64,000 nucleotides of DNA from Monodelphis domestica (Eukaryota; Chordata; Mammalia; Didelphimorphia; Didelphidae). Below, piece by piece: positions 33,018-46,200 of the stretch. Below the pieces are notes generated by a model. That model worked only from the letters and a program-made list of their open reading frames with translations. It searched no databases and was not told the DNA's origin. The stretch lies in contig NC_077233.1 in NCBI RefSeq assembly GCF_027887165.1, forward strand, positions 228,556,872 to 228,620,871, in the 5' to 3' direction. The first letter of the stretch is position 1; the number at the start of each line of letters is the position of its first letter. A program made the position numbers and the translations under genes.

Positions 33018-36000
33018 GTTTAATAATACTTTTGACTTTTATTTTAAGTGACTCATATATAGGGTTTTACAGCCATACAACAATCCTGTCCATTTTACAA
33101 CAAAATATTATGAATTGATATAGAATGTTTCTTCATGCAGATTGTGGTTGTACACCGAGTAACAAACACTTCAAAATTCAATACATATCTGTACATTATT
33201 TACATATCAACTTTATATTTCATTGTAAATAGAAATGTTTTCCAAGAAAATATAAGAAACTGATAATTCACAAATTATAACTGTAGCTTCTGGTCTACAA
33301 CAGACCTAACTTCTCAGCAAGCATATCTATTTAGATATATGCATTTAGAACTTTAAAAATATGCATTGCTTTACATGAAGCATGAAACGCTGCTCCATCT
33401 ATAAATAACTTCTATTTTGACCCAGTTTGGTACCACATATGTTAAACTGCTCAAAAAAGTTTGTGACCTTTGAGAAGAGCTGACTTGTCTAAGAGCTTGG
33501 TTACCTTGCACTGTAGTCAGGCCAGCTGAGCTGAAGAGAAAAGCTTTCTAAACTCTACTGTTCCCTGGGTTGAGATCTGTTTCTAACCGCAGCCAAACTT
33601 GGCAGGGGCACGGGGACAGGGGTGACAGGGATGAGAAGTGCAACAGAAGCTGCTTATTACCTAGTGTCAGGGTCCATGGCTGTGTACCCACTACCCCATC
33701 CTCCTTATTGTCCCTGAAGGAAATTTTCAGTCTTTGGCCAGGAGTGGGGCAGAATGCAAGCCCTGAAAGCAACTGGGAGAGAAGGAGGAAGACTGATTTG
33801 GGGGATGGAGGGGAGGGAAAAATACTTCACTGCTTCCCTGGGCTCAGCTTAAAAAAAAAAAAGTCATGGCACCACCTTAGGGGGAAAGGGCTCAAGAGGT
33901 CTACAACCAGAGCCTAAAAGAGTTGCTCCAAACTGGGGAGAAGGGGACCTCACCCCCCCTGCCAACAGTACCTTGTCTGGCCTAGAGTTCAGCCACTTTC
34001 CCCCTGTAGACACTGAGGTGCCTTGCTCCTTGAGAAGCCTAATTTAATTGATGGCTTAGTGGAATTGTTGGCCTTATTTCCATCCCTGCTAATACTGTCA
34101 CAACATTTAAAACAACAGAACACCTTTGGTGGCAAATTAACAACTCTTAAGTACAACACAATCTTGTGGCCTACACTGAAAGGTGGGATGAAGGAGAGAA
34201 ATAAGCTAACTACTGCTGATGTCTTGGTCTTTTTAATGCAGAGAAGTCTGCTACTTTTTTTGCTATCACAACATAATTTTAGTTATAGAAGTTACTCTAA
34301 TTTCCCATGTAAACATCCACGTCGGTAAAATCCTCTTATAAACTACTATGGCAAAAGAACACATGTACTTTCATAAGGCTTCATGCTTTCCTTTTCCCAA
34401 CCTGGTTGTGAGGTCAAAACCAGAAAAGAGAGCTGCCCACGCCTGCACCAAGGACTAATTTTTAAAAACAGTTCTAAGAAGTAAGAGAGAAAGCATGGAA
34501 AATTAAGTGCTCAAGGTTTTCAGGAAAATGAATCATGAAATCGCCTGAGGATCCTAGGCCGATTCGTGTTTCTAGAATCAATCTTCATTAGCTATATTTA
34601 GCCTTGTGTTTTCCATGTGGCTCTCGCATGTGCACCGATGAGGGAGATTTGAGGTGGGCACCACTTGTCTTTCTGAAAATTTCAGTTTTGCTATAGACAT
34701 GGTACCATTTAAGAGGTCCACAAGCCTGGAAACATCGATTTGACTGACAAGAATAACAATGATTTTAGACACCTCTGGATGCCATCCTCTCTTCCATGTT
34801 GCCTTTTCCCCTTCTAATGCCTCCACACAATCATCAAGCCTTGGTGGCACCATCATAATCTATGTTATATAAGCAAATACTTCCACCATTTTGTGTTTAA
34901 TAAAGGCATAAAAAAGTGAAATCGAAATTTAAGGTCTTTCCCTGACTTAGACTTTGCAGTAGGAAGTAACAAAAACTACCTGTGCCCTGTATCCTATGCC
35001 TACATAACAGCCTGTGCAGGTGAGACAAATTTAGCAAGTTTTCTGGTTGGAAAAAATACCTGGTTTCTACTTTTCATTTGTGAAAGAGGAAATAACACCA
35101 AGAACAATGTCATCATCGAAAATCAAATCAACATATTCATATTCCTAGAGGGACTATTCCTATAACTCCTATGGAGAACAATCCATCCTGCATCAAAATG
35201 TGTGTAGTCATTGAAATAGATAAAATTAGATTTAGAAAAGAAATCTCTATTAACCAGCCCCAATCTAAATGTGGAGCCACTATAGCCTTATACCTTTGTA
35301 TTTGTATCATAGGCTTTGGTAGTTTTGATTTTCTTTGTCATTCAAGGCTGAAATATACCTGTGCCACCTAGCACCCACCCCTCTGCCTCTAATTTATATC
35401 TGTGATTATCATCATCTGTGCTGTTTTGTGAGGCTGAGTATAAAATCTCTAAAAAAAATTCTGCACTAAGGAACTTCCAAAGTTTCATGAAAGTAGCTGA
35501 TGGATTTGTAATTTGTACTGTTTAAAACAAACAAACCAACTTCAGTGCCATGCAATTGAGAAAATCTAAAAACGTGTACTTATACTTTTAAGTTATGTAT
35601 TTGCCCCACAGTTTGATTTGTCCCGCCTACGACGGAACATTAAATATCTCAAAATATGCCTAAAGGTGTGATGGAGAGGAAAGAGGGTTCACAAATGATT
35701 TCTAGTTCATTCTCGTAAGGAATTTGGTCATGTCCTTGAAAGGTCACGGAATCAAAACAATACTGTGTCACCATGAGATTTTCTAGTGCAAAGAGCAGAG
35801 AACACGTTCCCTGTGGCCAGTCAGATACAGGTATGACATATTTCTGTTTGGAGCATTTCCCTCTTCTGAGAATCAGCAAATACAGTACCAACAGCCCAGG
35901 GCATAAATCCTTACCATTGATAAATTGTTTTTTAGAAAACACTTGTGGGGCAAAAAATGCCACATAAAAGTTTAAGGCACCTTCTCAGCTAAGGTTAGAA

Positions 36001-37156
36001 GGGAAAGGTTCCCCTTTCTGTCTCACCTCTACATTGTTTACTAATAGCTTTCATATTTAATTAAAGCTGGGGCAAATTAAAGCCAAATAATTGTTTTCTG
36101 GTCTGAGAGATTTAGACTCTATTAAGGAAGACTTTCCCCGGATACTAAAAGTTCTTTAAGAGATTCCTAGATATCTCTTCTACGTTCCATATGCCCAGCC
36201 ATCCCCACAGGAATTTAGTCCTTTTCCAATTAAGGATCTTGATAAAAGGATAATACTGCCTTCTACCTTAGGCCTCCTCCAATTCCGTTATTCTATGGCA
36301 ACAGGAAGCATAGCCTTGACACCACTTCCACTATCTACAGCTACCACTTCTGTTTTTTCCTTCTTTTCCAAAGCCCTTACCTTTGGGAGCTGCATATTTT
36401 CAGTGCACATTGTACTTGTGCCCAGGAGTTAAATTAAATTTATAGCTGCCATTCTAAAAATACTATTGTTAGAAAGTAAAAGTTTATTTCATTATAATTT
36501 CAGAATATAAAAAGGTATATAAAAGCTATATTCCTATATATCTGAGGAAAAAAGTTCTAAATAAAAAAGTGGTGGCTTTTTTTTTTCTATCAAACAATTG
36601 AATTTGGAATGATTTGCGTTGCCGCTAATGGTCGTGTTGTACATATGTGTTGGCATGAAGGTCTTCACATAGAGAAAACAAGTTCTGGAGCATACTGTAT
36701 GTACACCAGTTCTGGTGGCTTGTAATACAAAGAATTCAGACTGTCTAAAAATCATAAGAACAATATTTTCTAATATCTCCCATCCTGGGCAATATGCTCA
36801 ATAAACAGGAAGGGGCAAATATATCATGTCTATTGGCCTGATTATTTTCTCCAAGTTATTGAAAATCCAAAGCATACATAAGGCTTCCATGTCTTCTGGT
36901 TAGTTCATTCAATTCCCATACATTCCTCCTTGGGAAGTCGTCTGTAGTATTATGTTTAAAGTACTTGTCTCCTGGTTAGTAAGATCTTGCAGGAAGTTTT
37001 CTGCATCATCTGTACTCCGATGGCAGAGGTGGGACTGCCCTTTGATCAGTTTTTTTTCCCCTAGAGTTTTAAAAGAAATTTTACCTGCTCATATTCTTGG
37101 TTTTATACTCCCCTTAAAATGGAACTTGGGTGAATCACTGCTCAAACAGCAAAGTG
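33018..37156 (-). other. CYTH3: CYTH3 3' UTR, about 4.1 kb
   Basis: From the stop codon down to an AATAAA on the minus strand at 33,038-33,043 I see no SINE, LINE or simple repeat longer than a few units, while flanking introns have one every 1-3 kb. Several short open frames occur on both strands but none shows a family or a good start. The 3' boundary is inferred from the poly(A) signal. Confidence 0.7.
33038..33043 (-). terminator. CYTH3 poly(A) signal AATAAA
   Basis: TTTATT on the plus strand, AATAAA on the minus. Expected cleavage is about 15-25 bases further on, near 33,015-33,022, which sets the 3' end of CYTH3 opposite the end of USP42. Confidence 0.6.
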
Positions 37157-37229
37157 CTATTTCTTATTGGCAATTCTTCTCTTCCTTGTTGCCAGCATAT
37201 CATAAAAGGGATCCCTGCTGATACTTGCT
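37157..37229 (-). CDS. CYTH3: CYTH3 last coding exon: polybasic C-terminus and stop
   Basis: Acceptor cccttcaccag; 73 bp to the TAG at 37,157-37,159. It encodes [20 protein letters not shown] then NKK. The C-terminal helix and polybasic stretch take part in autoinhibition and membrane binding in this family. Confidence 0.95.
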
Positions 37230-40200
37230 CTGGTGAAGGGAAAGAGGAAAAGTCTATCAGGTCAGGGGTAGTTTAACAAACAAACATTCACTCTTTCATT
37301 ACAATGGGAGGTGGACCTAGAAGAAAAACTCAAGTTTTAAAACGTGAACAGAAAAGAAACTTGAACAGACTCCTGAAGAAGTCTATGAATAAGCAGACCA
37401 ATGCAGTTTAGATTTTAGGTGCTGAACACTCGCTCTCCTTCCCAGGCCATCCTCCCTAAAACGCCTGTCCAAAAATGGAGGAACAAAGGCTTTCAGGGGT
37501 TTTTATCTTCTGCCCATTACTCACTTGATTGATTTGATCCACTCTTCCTTCTCTTCTGGGGTTGGAGCAGATATTCTGTACACAACATGGTTGCCTTCCA
37601 CCACTCTCCCATCGGCCTCTGTTTTACAGGCTTTTATGACCTGTCCTTTATGGCTTGGGTTATAAAGTTCGAAACAGTTCTGGAAAAAAGACAAGATACA
37701 GGAGAGAAAGATGGGTCCGTAAAAACAGGATATGAACCCGCTGAGAACTTACTTCAAAGTTTATTATCGAGTTCACTAAAAGTCAAATTTTCAAGAGATA
37801 TCTTACAGGTTTCCGGGGATCTTCTACTTCTCGGATGCTGAGGTTTTCCAAAGGGATAATTCCTCTGGGTTCCTTATCCTACAAGATACAAGAGCATTTT
37901 CTTACTCATTTGAAATCGCGACTGGTTCTCAAAGCAGAGTGTGATGGAAGAGATTACTGTTACTGTTGGAAAGAGAATTCAACTGCCTTCAAACCATACT
38001 CACTGTTGTGTATTCAAAATAATAGAGGCAATTATCTGTCAAAATGAACCACCGTCTCTTCCAGGTTTTCACTCTCCCACCTATAAAAACATAGAATCAG
38101 CTAAGTCCAGCCTGCCATGCAAGTGAAACATTAGCTTATAAACCCAGTTGAGTGCTGGAACCTCATCCAGTGAATTTAGTTTTCACAAGGGTTAATGAGC
38201 TGTAGAAACGCTACGGGCTGAGTTCACCTTCACCTGTCTCAGTGGGCAGGGGCATTGAAGGACGCTGAAAATAAAGGTTTGTGCAGTCTTCCAAATGTGG
38301 ATCTTTCTCAAGTCTCAGCCACTGGTTTTCATTCCTCACTGCCCTGTTTGGGCTTGGGGTGGGTAATCCTTTACAATTTTTTTTTTATCCTTACATGGGA
38401 ACAATCCCATCCTCATGATCTGATTTCATTTTCTTACACCAAAATGACTAGAAGGATGTCACTGCCTGTTCAACTTAGATTTGTTTTTTTAACTTATTAG
38501 TGCTAGAATTAATATTTTACATTCCATATCAATTCTAAGACAGAACAGTAATAAGAGCTAGGTAATTTGGGATTAAGAGACTTGCCCAGGGTCACACAGG
38601 TTAGGTCTAAGGTCACATTTGAATCCAGGTCCGCCTGGCAGTCTATCTACTGAGTCACCTAACTGCTTCTGGATTTACTAGTCTTAATTTTGTTATATCA
38701 GGGTTGTTACCTCATTACAAAATATTTTAAGCAGAACTTGCATAGTTCATTAACAATTAACCCCTTAACTTGAAATGCAGCTTCTTTTTTGGATATGGCC
38801 AGTTTGTTTTATTTGACTATACATGTTTGCGACAGGTTTTATTTTTCTTCCCCAGTGAGGGCAGGGGAGACAAGGCAGAGGGGAGAGAATGTGGACCTGA
38901 AAATAAAATGGAATAAATTTAAAAAATAATTATCCCCTTAACCGGAATTATCAGACCTAGTAAATCATTTCTCTAAATCTTAGTATTTCTACAACTGGGC
39001 ATAATTTATCTGTTGATTTCACTTATCCAACTTAAAAAAAACAAACAAACCACTTTTATTCAACATTAGGCAGATGGCCAAATGAGTCCCACTTCGTTTT
39101 TTGAAATAAAATTGTATTGATCTTTCATTTTTGTCACCATTATTTCTCCCAGTATTCCTTCTCCCCCTAAGAGTCATCTTATATAACAAATGACATCTGT
39201 TAAAAGAAAAAAATCAGTAAAACATCAAAAAACTCTGAAAACATAGGCAATGTTGCCTCCCATGTCTTCAAAAGAGTGGGGTAGGCGTGTCCCACCTTTC
39301 ATCCCACTGCTTCTAACATGCATTTTTTTTGACAGAAGGAAGAGTTCTTTAGAACTGGCAGTAACCTTTCGGTGGCTTAAGCCACAAATCATTGCATGGT
39401 GACTATGGCTGTAATGTATGAATCTTGAGTTGGTGAGGTATATGGACGAGAAGCAAGCAGAAGCAAGTGTTGCAATGCTTAAACAGAGACAGGGGGAGAG
39501 GAATGAAAGAGAAGATGCTGGCTAGGGGAAAAGGCTTGAAAGGAAGGGCAAAGAGGTAGAAAGCCAAATGAGCACCCAGGCCTGGCTCTGCTCTGAAGTC
39601 TCTGCACCATAAGCGCTGATTTGGTGGCTTGAGGTTGACACCCTCCAAAGAAATGGAGTTTATTCTCCTGGGCTAGGACACAGAACTGGGTGGGCTTAAT
39701 TGTGCAGCTCTACTATATAAAAGGCATCTGGGAAGGAAAGAGAGAGAAAAAGACAGAAGTCTAAGGTTCTGGATGAGGAAACATCACCTGGGATCCCTCC
39801 TTGCATTTCAGCCTGAACAAACCCTACGTGAACAATGACCAATCAGAAAACAACTCTAGCGATGGAGGGGGAACAAAGTTTCCAATGATACTTCTATCCT
39901 GTCTCAAGTACTTGCTGCCCACATTTTTTCTACCTTGCCTACCTAGCTTCATCTGCTACTTCCTCTTCTTCGATTGGGCAGGTCTAGTGTCCAGACAACA
40001 GCCAGTCACTACTTCATTCTCTGGTCCCTGCTTCATGCCATAAATGCCTGGGAAGGATGAGGATTAGTGGCCTGAGTCCTGTCTTAGCCTCCAATCTAGC
40101 AGGAACCTGGGAAAACGCCCTCCTCCCTCTGCCTTTTTTCTCAACTCACACATGAGTCCCGGAGCCTCCCATGAAGGACTAATAAACTCAGGGCCCCTTG

Positions 40201-43200
40201 CAAAGACAAGTCTGGAATAAATGACAGTGACAGTTGTATTCTGGAGCCAAGTTTTGTGCTCTCAGCATAAACTCTTTAAGTCGGGCCTCTCTCCTCCCAG
40301 ATGGAAAGGGGGCAGAAGAGAGGGGGAGAGCCTGAGGGGCACTTCACAAGCTCTCTCATGCTCTCCAACTACAGGGGGATGGAGGAAGGCTGGCTTTGCC
40401 CACAGCACATTCATGGAGAGAAGTGACGGATGTTCAACAGAGAGGAAGGGAAAAAACAAAATGAGTTTAGTTCTAGGTAATTACCTCGAGGGCCTCAGGA
40501 CTTCAGGGAAGCTATTTCCATATGTCACTGTTATAGTACCTACAAAGGCTCCAGATTGATTTGCTTCTCACTGTGACTCCTACTCCCAACCCTCCACATT
40601 TAGTTGTGGTTTGTGAGCCTATTCTGAGTTCTCCTAGAGGCAGCTGGTGACTAGAATGCTGGATAGAGCTGGTAGAGTGCTGGGCCTGGAATTAGGAAGA
40701 CCTGAGTTCAAAAGCAGCTTCAGACACCATCACTGTGTGACCCTGGGGAAGTTACTTGACCTCAGTCTGCCTCGGTTTCCTCACCTATAAGATGGAGACA
40801 ATAATAATACCTACCTGTCAGTGCTATCGTGAAGCTCAAATGATATAATAATAAAAATTTAAAAATGCTTAGCACAGTGCCCAGCACATATGGATGCCAT
40901 GTAAACACCAAGAATTAGTAGTAGTCTCTCAGTGTCCGAGAATGACAATTGTCTTTGTGCATTTTCATCTACGGTGTACCCTCATATGGCTTTGGAAAAC
41001 TTCGATGCTGGTGGAGTTGGCTCTGTCGAGGACTTCCTGGTTGGTGATTCGGTCCTGCCATCAGATCCTCATGATTGACCGGAGAGAGCGTTGGTGGAAT
41101 TGCTCCAGCTGTTTCATGTGCTTCCGGTACAGTGTCCATATCTCGCAACTGTACAGGAGCGAGCTGAGAACCACTGCGTTATAAACTTTGAGCTTCGTCG
41201 CAGTGCTTACACCTCTGTGTCAGAGGACTTTGCAGCGCAGCCGCCCAAGTGCCTGGCTGGCCTTTTGGATCCTGGCATTAATCTCATGGTCTAGGGACCC
41301 ATCGTTGGCAATGGTGCTGCCCAGGAACTTGAAAGTGTTGATGTTAGAAAGCTGCGTGCCGTCGATTGTAATGCACGGCTGGTTAGTTGGCCTCCCTGGT
41401 GTGGGATGGAACAGCACCTCTGTTTTGCTGAGGCTGATAGTCAGGCCAAACAGTTTTGTTGCGGTAGAGAACCTGTCCACAATGGTTTGAAGATGATTTT
41501 CTTGGTGGGCCATGAGAGCACAGTCATCTGCGAAGAGAGCTTCCAGGATGAGTCTCTCTGTTGTCTTTGTTTTTGCAGTCAGGCGGTGAAGGTCGAATAG
41601 TGAGCCATCCAATCGGTATTTGATGTAGACGCCCAGATTTAGATCCATCACAGCATGTTGAAATACTTGGGTGAAGTATAGGTTGAATAGTACCAGAGCG
41701 AGGACACAGCCTTGTTTCACACCATTGGAGATGTTGAAGCGATTGGAAGTCTCTCCACCAGACAGGACTTTCCCTGTCATGTCGACATGAAAGAGCTGGA
41801 TCAGTTTGATGAATTTTGCTGGGCAGCCAAGCTTGCTGAGGATCACCCACAATGCGTCCCTGTTCACTGTGTTGAATGCCTTCGTCAGGTCTATGAAGAC
41901 AATGTAGAGACTCAGGTTCTGTTCAAGGCATTTTTCCTGCATTTGCCTCACCGTGAAGACCATGTCGTTGGTGCTATGATCTGGTCGGAAGCCGCATTGT
42001 GATTCAGGCAGGTTCTGCTCTTGAGACAGATGACAAGAGTCTGTTGAGTATAATATGGGCGAGGATCTTTCCAGCAGTGGAGAGTAGTGAGATTCCTCTG
42101 TAGTTGTCACAGGATGCTTGTGCACCTTGTTCTTTTATATGGCTACGATGGAGGCATCTCTGAGTTCTGGGGACATGTCTTCCTCTTCCCATATGCTGGT
42201 CAGCACTATGTGGAATGCCTGAAGCACCTTTCCCTTTAAGGCCTTGTACACTTCGGTTGGGATCCTGTCTTTATCGGGTGCCTTGCCTGTACTCATTTGT
42301 TTAATGGTTTTTGGACTTCCTCTATTGAAGGAGGGACATCAAGTTGTTCAATGGTGTGGTTTTGGGGGAACTGGTCAGGGGCGCTTTGGTTGACTGAAGA
42401 AGGTCGGTTGAGAAGCTGACTCAAGTGTTCTTTCCACCTGTTGCTGATGCCTTTTTTATCTTTTATGAGAGTGTCACCGTCAGAGGATAGCAAGGGAGTG
42501 GTGGTGGGTTTTAATGGCCCATAGACAGTCTTGAGGGCACTGAAAAATTGTTTGTAGTTTTTCGTATCAGCAAAGCGCTGGATTTCTTCTGCCTTTTTTT
42601 CCCACCATTGGTCTTGCATCTTCCTGATCTCACACTGTGCCGTGGCTTGGAGAGACTCGAATCTGTCCTTTTTAGGAGCAGTGTTTGGGTTATTTTGCCA
42701 CTCCATAAAGGCTTTGTTCTTTTTGCTCAATAGGTCTTCACTTAGCAGTGTTGTTCTCATCGAACCAGTCCTGGTGGTTGTATTATTTGGGGCCTAGGAC
42801 TGCCTTTGATGTTTCCTTCACTGCATCTCTGAACTGGTTCCATTTCTCGGTTGAGCTTCCAGTGAGTGGTCCTTTGAGAGACAGCTTGTCATCCAGGCAG
42901 GACTGGAATGTTTGCAAATAAGATGGATCTCTAAGACGACTCATGTTGTAAAATACGCGAACTGTCTGGGCGCATTTTGGATGGTGAGGCGCAATGCGCA
43001 TTTGAAGAGTCACTCTAACCAATCGGTGGTAAGTCCAGCATTCAGGTCCTCTCATGGTTCTGGTGATCTGTACATCCTGGCTGTCTCGCCGGCAAACAAT
43101 GATGTAGTCAATGAGATGCCATTGTTTTGATCATGGGTGCATCCACATTGTTTTTTATTTGTTCGCCACTCTTAACACAGTGTTCATAATGGTGAGTTCG

Positions 43201-46200
43201 AACTCTGAGCATTTGCTGAGTAGCAGTAGGCCATTGTTGTTCATTTTGCCCATGCCGTGTTTGCCAAGCACTCCTTTCCATCTTTCATGGTCCTGGCCAA
43301 TGCGGGCGTTAAAGTCTCCCAGTAGTATCAGCTTGTCATTTGTGGGCACTGAGTGCAGGACGGCACTCAGGTCAGAGTAGAACTGCTCGATGGTCTCCTC
43401 TGTGCTGGTCAGTGTAGGGGCATATGCGCTGATGATTGTGGCATACCGGTCTTTGCCGAGAGGCAAACGGATATTCATGAGCCTCTCATTGATGCCCACA
43501 GGCAATTCTGGCAGCTGTTTGAGCAAACTAGTCTTGATAGCCAGGCCAACACCGTGGATTGTGTCTTCACTTGTAGCTCTACCTTTCCAGAAGAAGGTGT
43601 ATCCAGTGGTGGGTTCGCTGAGTGATCCCTCTTCTGGTAAGCGTGTTTCACTTAATGCTGCGATGTCGATGTTATATCGCGCCAGTTCTTTACCGATTAG
43701 AGCTGTTCTCTTAGGTCTTGGGGTATTCTCTCTATCAAGTATTGTTCTGATGTTCCATGCTCCTAGTAGGAGTTTCTTTGTATTTTGTTTCCTTTGATTT
43801 TGACCGCTTAAAGGGATGACCCACCAGCCACGGTGTGCTGACCGGGTGTTTGTAGGGCAGGCAATGTTTGGGACACCTTTTCTAGTCCCCTCCCTTGATT
43901 AGGATGAGCAGTGCTGTCCTAGAGAGGGCTGCTCAGTCACTCAGGATGCTGCCGAACATCTCTGCTGCCTACAGGGCCGAGCAACCACTGGTCCGTGGGC
44001 TGCCTACGTGCAGGATCGTGACTACAACTGCCAGTGGTCACCTCCACCTGTTGCGTCACCACTCCCCCATCGCCGCAGGTCTTGAAGAGGGTGGACGGGG
44101 TTAGGATAGATAAGTGTGCACAAAAGATGAATGTGCACAAAGATACTTGTGCGTGAAGGAGATTTAAGTGGAAAAGTCGATGCACAGAGACAGTCCCACT
44201 CTCTCGGCGTTGGAAGCCTGGGTCCAGTGGCATGAAAAGTCGTTACACCTAGAGACTTCCTCAGTTGCACTGGATGGCTGTGTTGTCTTTTGTGCTCCAA
44301 CATGCCCTAGCACTCCACAGTGCTTTGCTGCGTCGCCCTCTCGGCCGTTGAACCTTCTTGTTGGTTTCTTCCGCCTGTTTGGCTGAAACAGTCTTCACAT
44401 GCTGGGTGAGCAAAGCCCTGGTTCACCAGGGGTTGATGACCCGATGGCTACCCTCACAAGGTTTACCAAGTATTACTGTTTGTTATTATTGCTATTGTTA
44501 TTTCAACATCATCATCATCATTATCATCATCGCCTTGGAGCCCCAACAGAAGGAGAAGAACCTCTGCTTGTGAATGCCCTTCTCTAGTTTCTTTATAAAC
44601 AAAATGAGTGGTGGTGGCCACCTCTAGTCCCCTGCTTCTGGGGAGGCTGAGGCTGGTGGCTAACTTGAACTTGGACATTCTGATTTGCTGTGAGCTAACA
44701 CTGATCAGGTGTCTACACTGTCTGGCAGCACACAACAAGCCCCTAGGAGCAAGGGACAACCGGGCTGCCCAAAGAGTAGTGGAAGAGCCCAGGGCAGGAA
44801 TGGAGCAGCTAATCAGTAGTAGAATTGGGCCCATGACGGGGCTGTGGCACTTCCAGCCTGAGTAAGTTAGGGAGACCTAGTTTCAAACATCAACAATCCA
44901 AAACACCAAAACAAAACAAATTCCAAATTTTCTTTTTAGATTTTCCTTTCCACAATGACCCATCACACAACCCACACTTTTTTCTTGACTCCTTTTAGCT
45001 CCACTCAGACAAGCAGAAGTCTCCATATGTCTGTTTTGATCACAATGAAATTCTTAAGGTTGTTGACAATAGAGTATTCATTTAATAGTGATTTTAGAAT
45101 ATCTAAATGTGATGCAGGTCAATTTCTCCACAGTTTTTCTCACATACCCTTGAAAAGCAGTCATGTTTCAAACAAAAACAAAAAACCTTTGATACCTGCT
45201 TCATAATTAATTTTGACATTGAAATGAAATCAACTAATGTAACATCTGTGAAATAAGCAAGTGATTTCCTGCACATCTGACTATGCTTACAAAGAGAAAT
45301 TGCTGGGTTTAGTTTCTGAAATCCCTTTGGAAGCATTTGGCAAAATGCCTTCATGCACGTCCATATTTTTATCTTCCTGTAATGGAAACTCTGAGAGCAA
45401 GAACTATATCTTTCTATGTATGTTAAAATATCCATTATTATGGAGATTTAAAAAATAACAACAATAACAAGAGTGCATCAGTTATTTTTGGCTGAAAACT
45501 TGTGGCCTTGTGGAGCCCTTAAGTAAAAAATCCTCTTTTTACTGGTATAATTCTTACTATTGCTACGGCTCTCGGACGATCAAACTGGACAGTCAGTGAG
45601 AGGCGGGATGGTAAGGGGCTTGCTTCTGTGACCTCACCAGTATGGGCGTTGTCTTCACTGAGGTGGATTGCAACTCATCCCTCTCCTTCTGGGCAAGGCT
45701 TAGGTATATCTTTCCATAAACCTTCCACTGCAGGTTCGCCCAATGTGCTGGATCCCTTCTCCTGAGTCTTTTCTTAGTTTGTGAACATGGGCTTCCATTC
45801 TTTGCTACATTATCTTGCTCACTCCTTCTCTGGCCACTGTTTCCTTAGTAATGCTCCTCATGTCACTTCTTATGCACAGATCATCACTGGCATATACTAC
45901 AACCTGCTTAAAACGACCACACATGTTTCCATTGCCCTTTGGATCACCTGCATTTATGGCTCTTCTGAGCCCAGGTATCCCGTGATTCACAGCCACATGG
46001 TACCACCAAGAGAAGGTTGCCATTACAAAGGTAGGCTTTTGTGGCAGTGTTCAAGATAGAAATGTAGGATCATTGAAAGCACTGGGTAGATCCCAAATAT
46101 CACCCATTCCGGTCTCACATTATTGCCCAACAGCACCTATCTAACACATATGCACTGATGGACTAATTCAACTTCAAACTTTATGGTGTCACTGAAGAAC

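Noticed and set aside
33548-33917. Open frames on both strands near 33.5-33.9 kb
   Set aside because: Inside the CYTH3 3' UTR; G/C-richer sequence explains length, no domain recognised.
39090-39300. Stretch resembling a common marsupial repeat
   Set aside because: Similarity too vague to name a family or limits.
39690-40270. Possible solo LTR (TATA-like box near 39,714, AATAAA near 40,180)
   Set aside because: I could not find convincing ends, a partner copy or a family match, so I do not call it.
44495-44535. CAT-rich run as a coding His repeat
   Set aside because: Short simple repeat at the LINE border; the His-rich frames have no other support.
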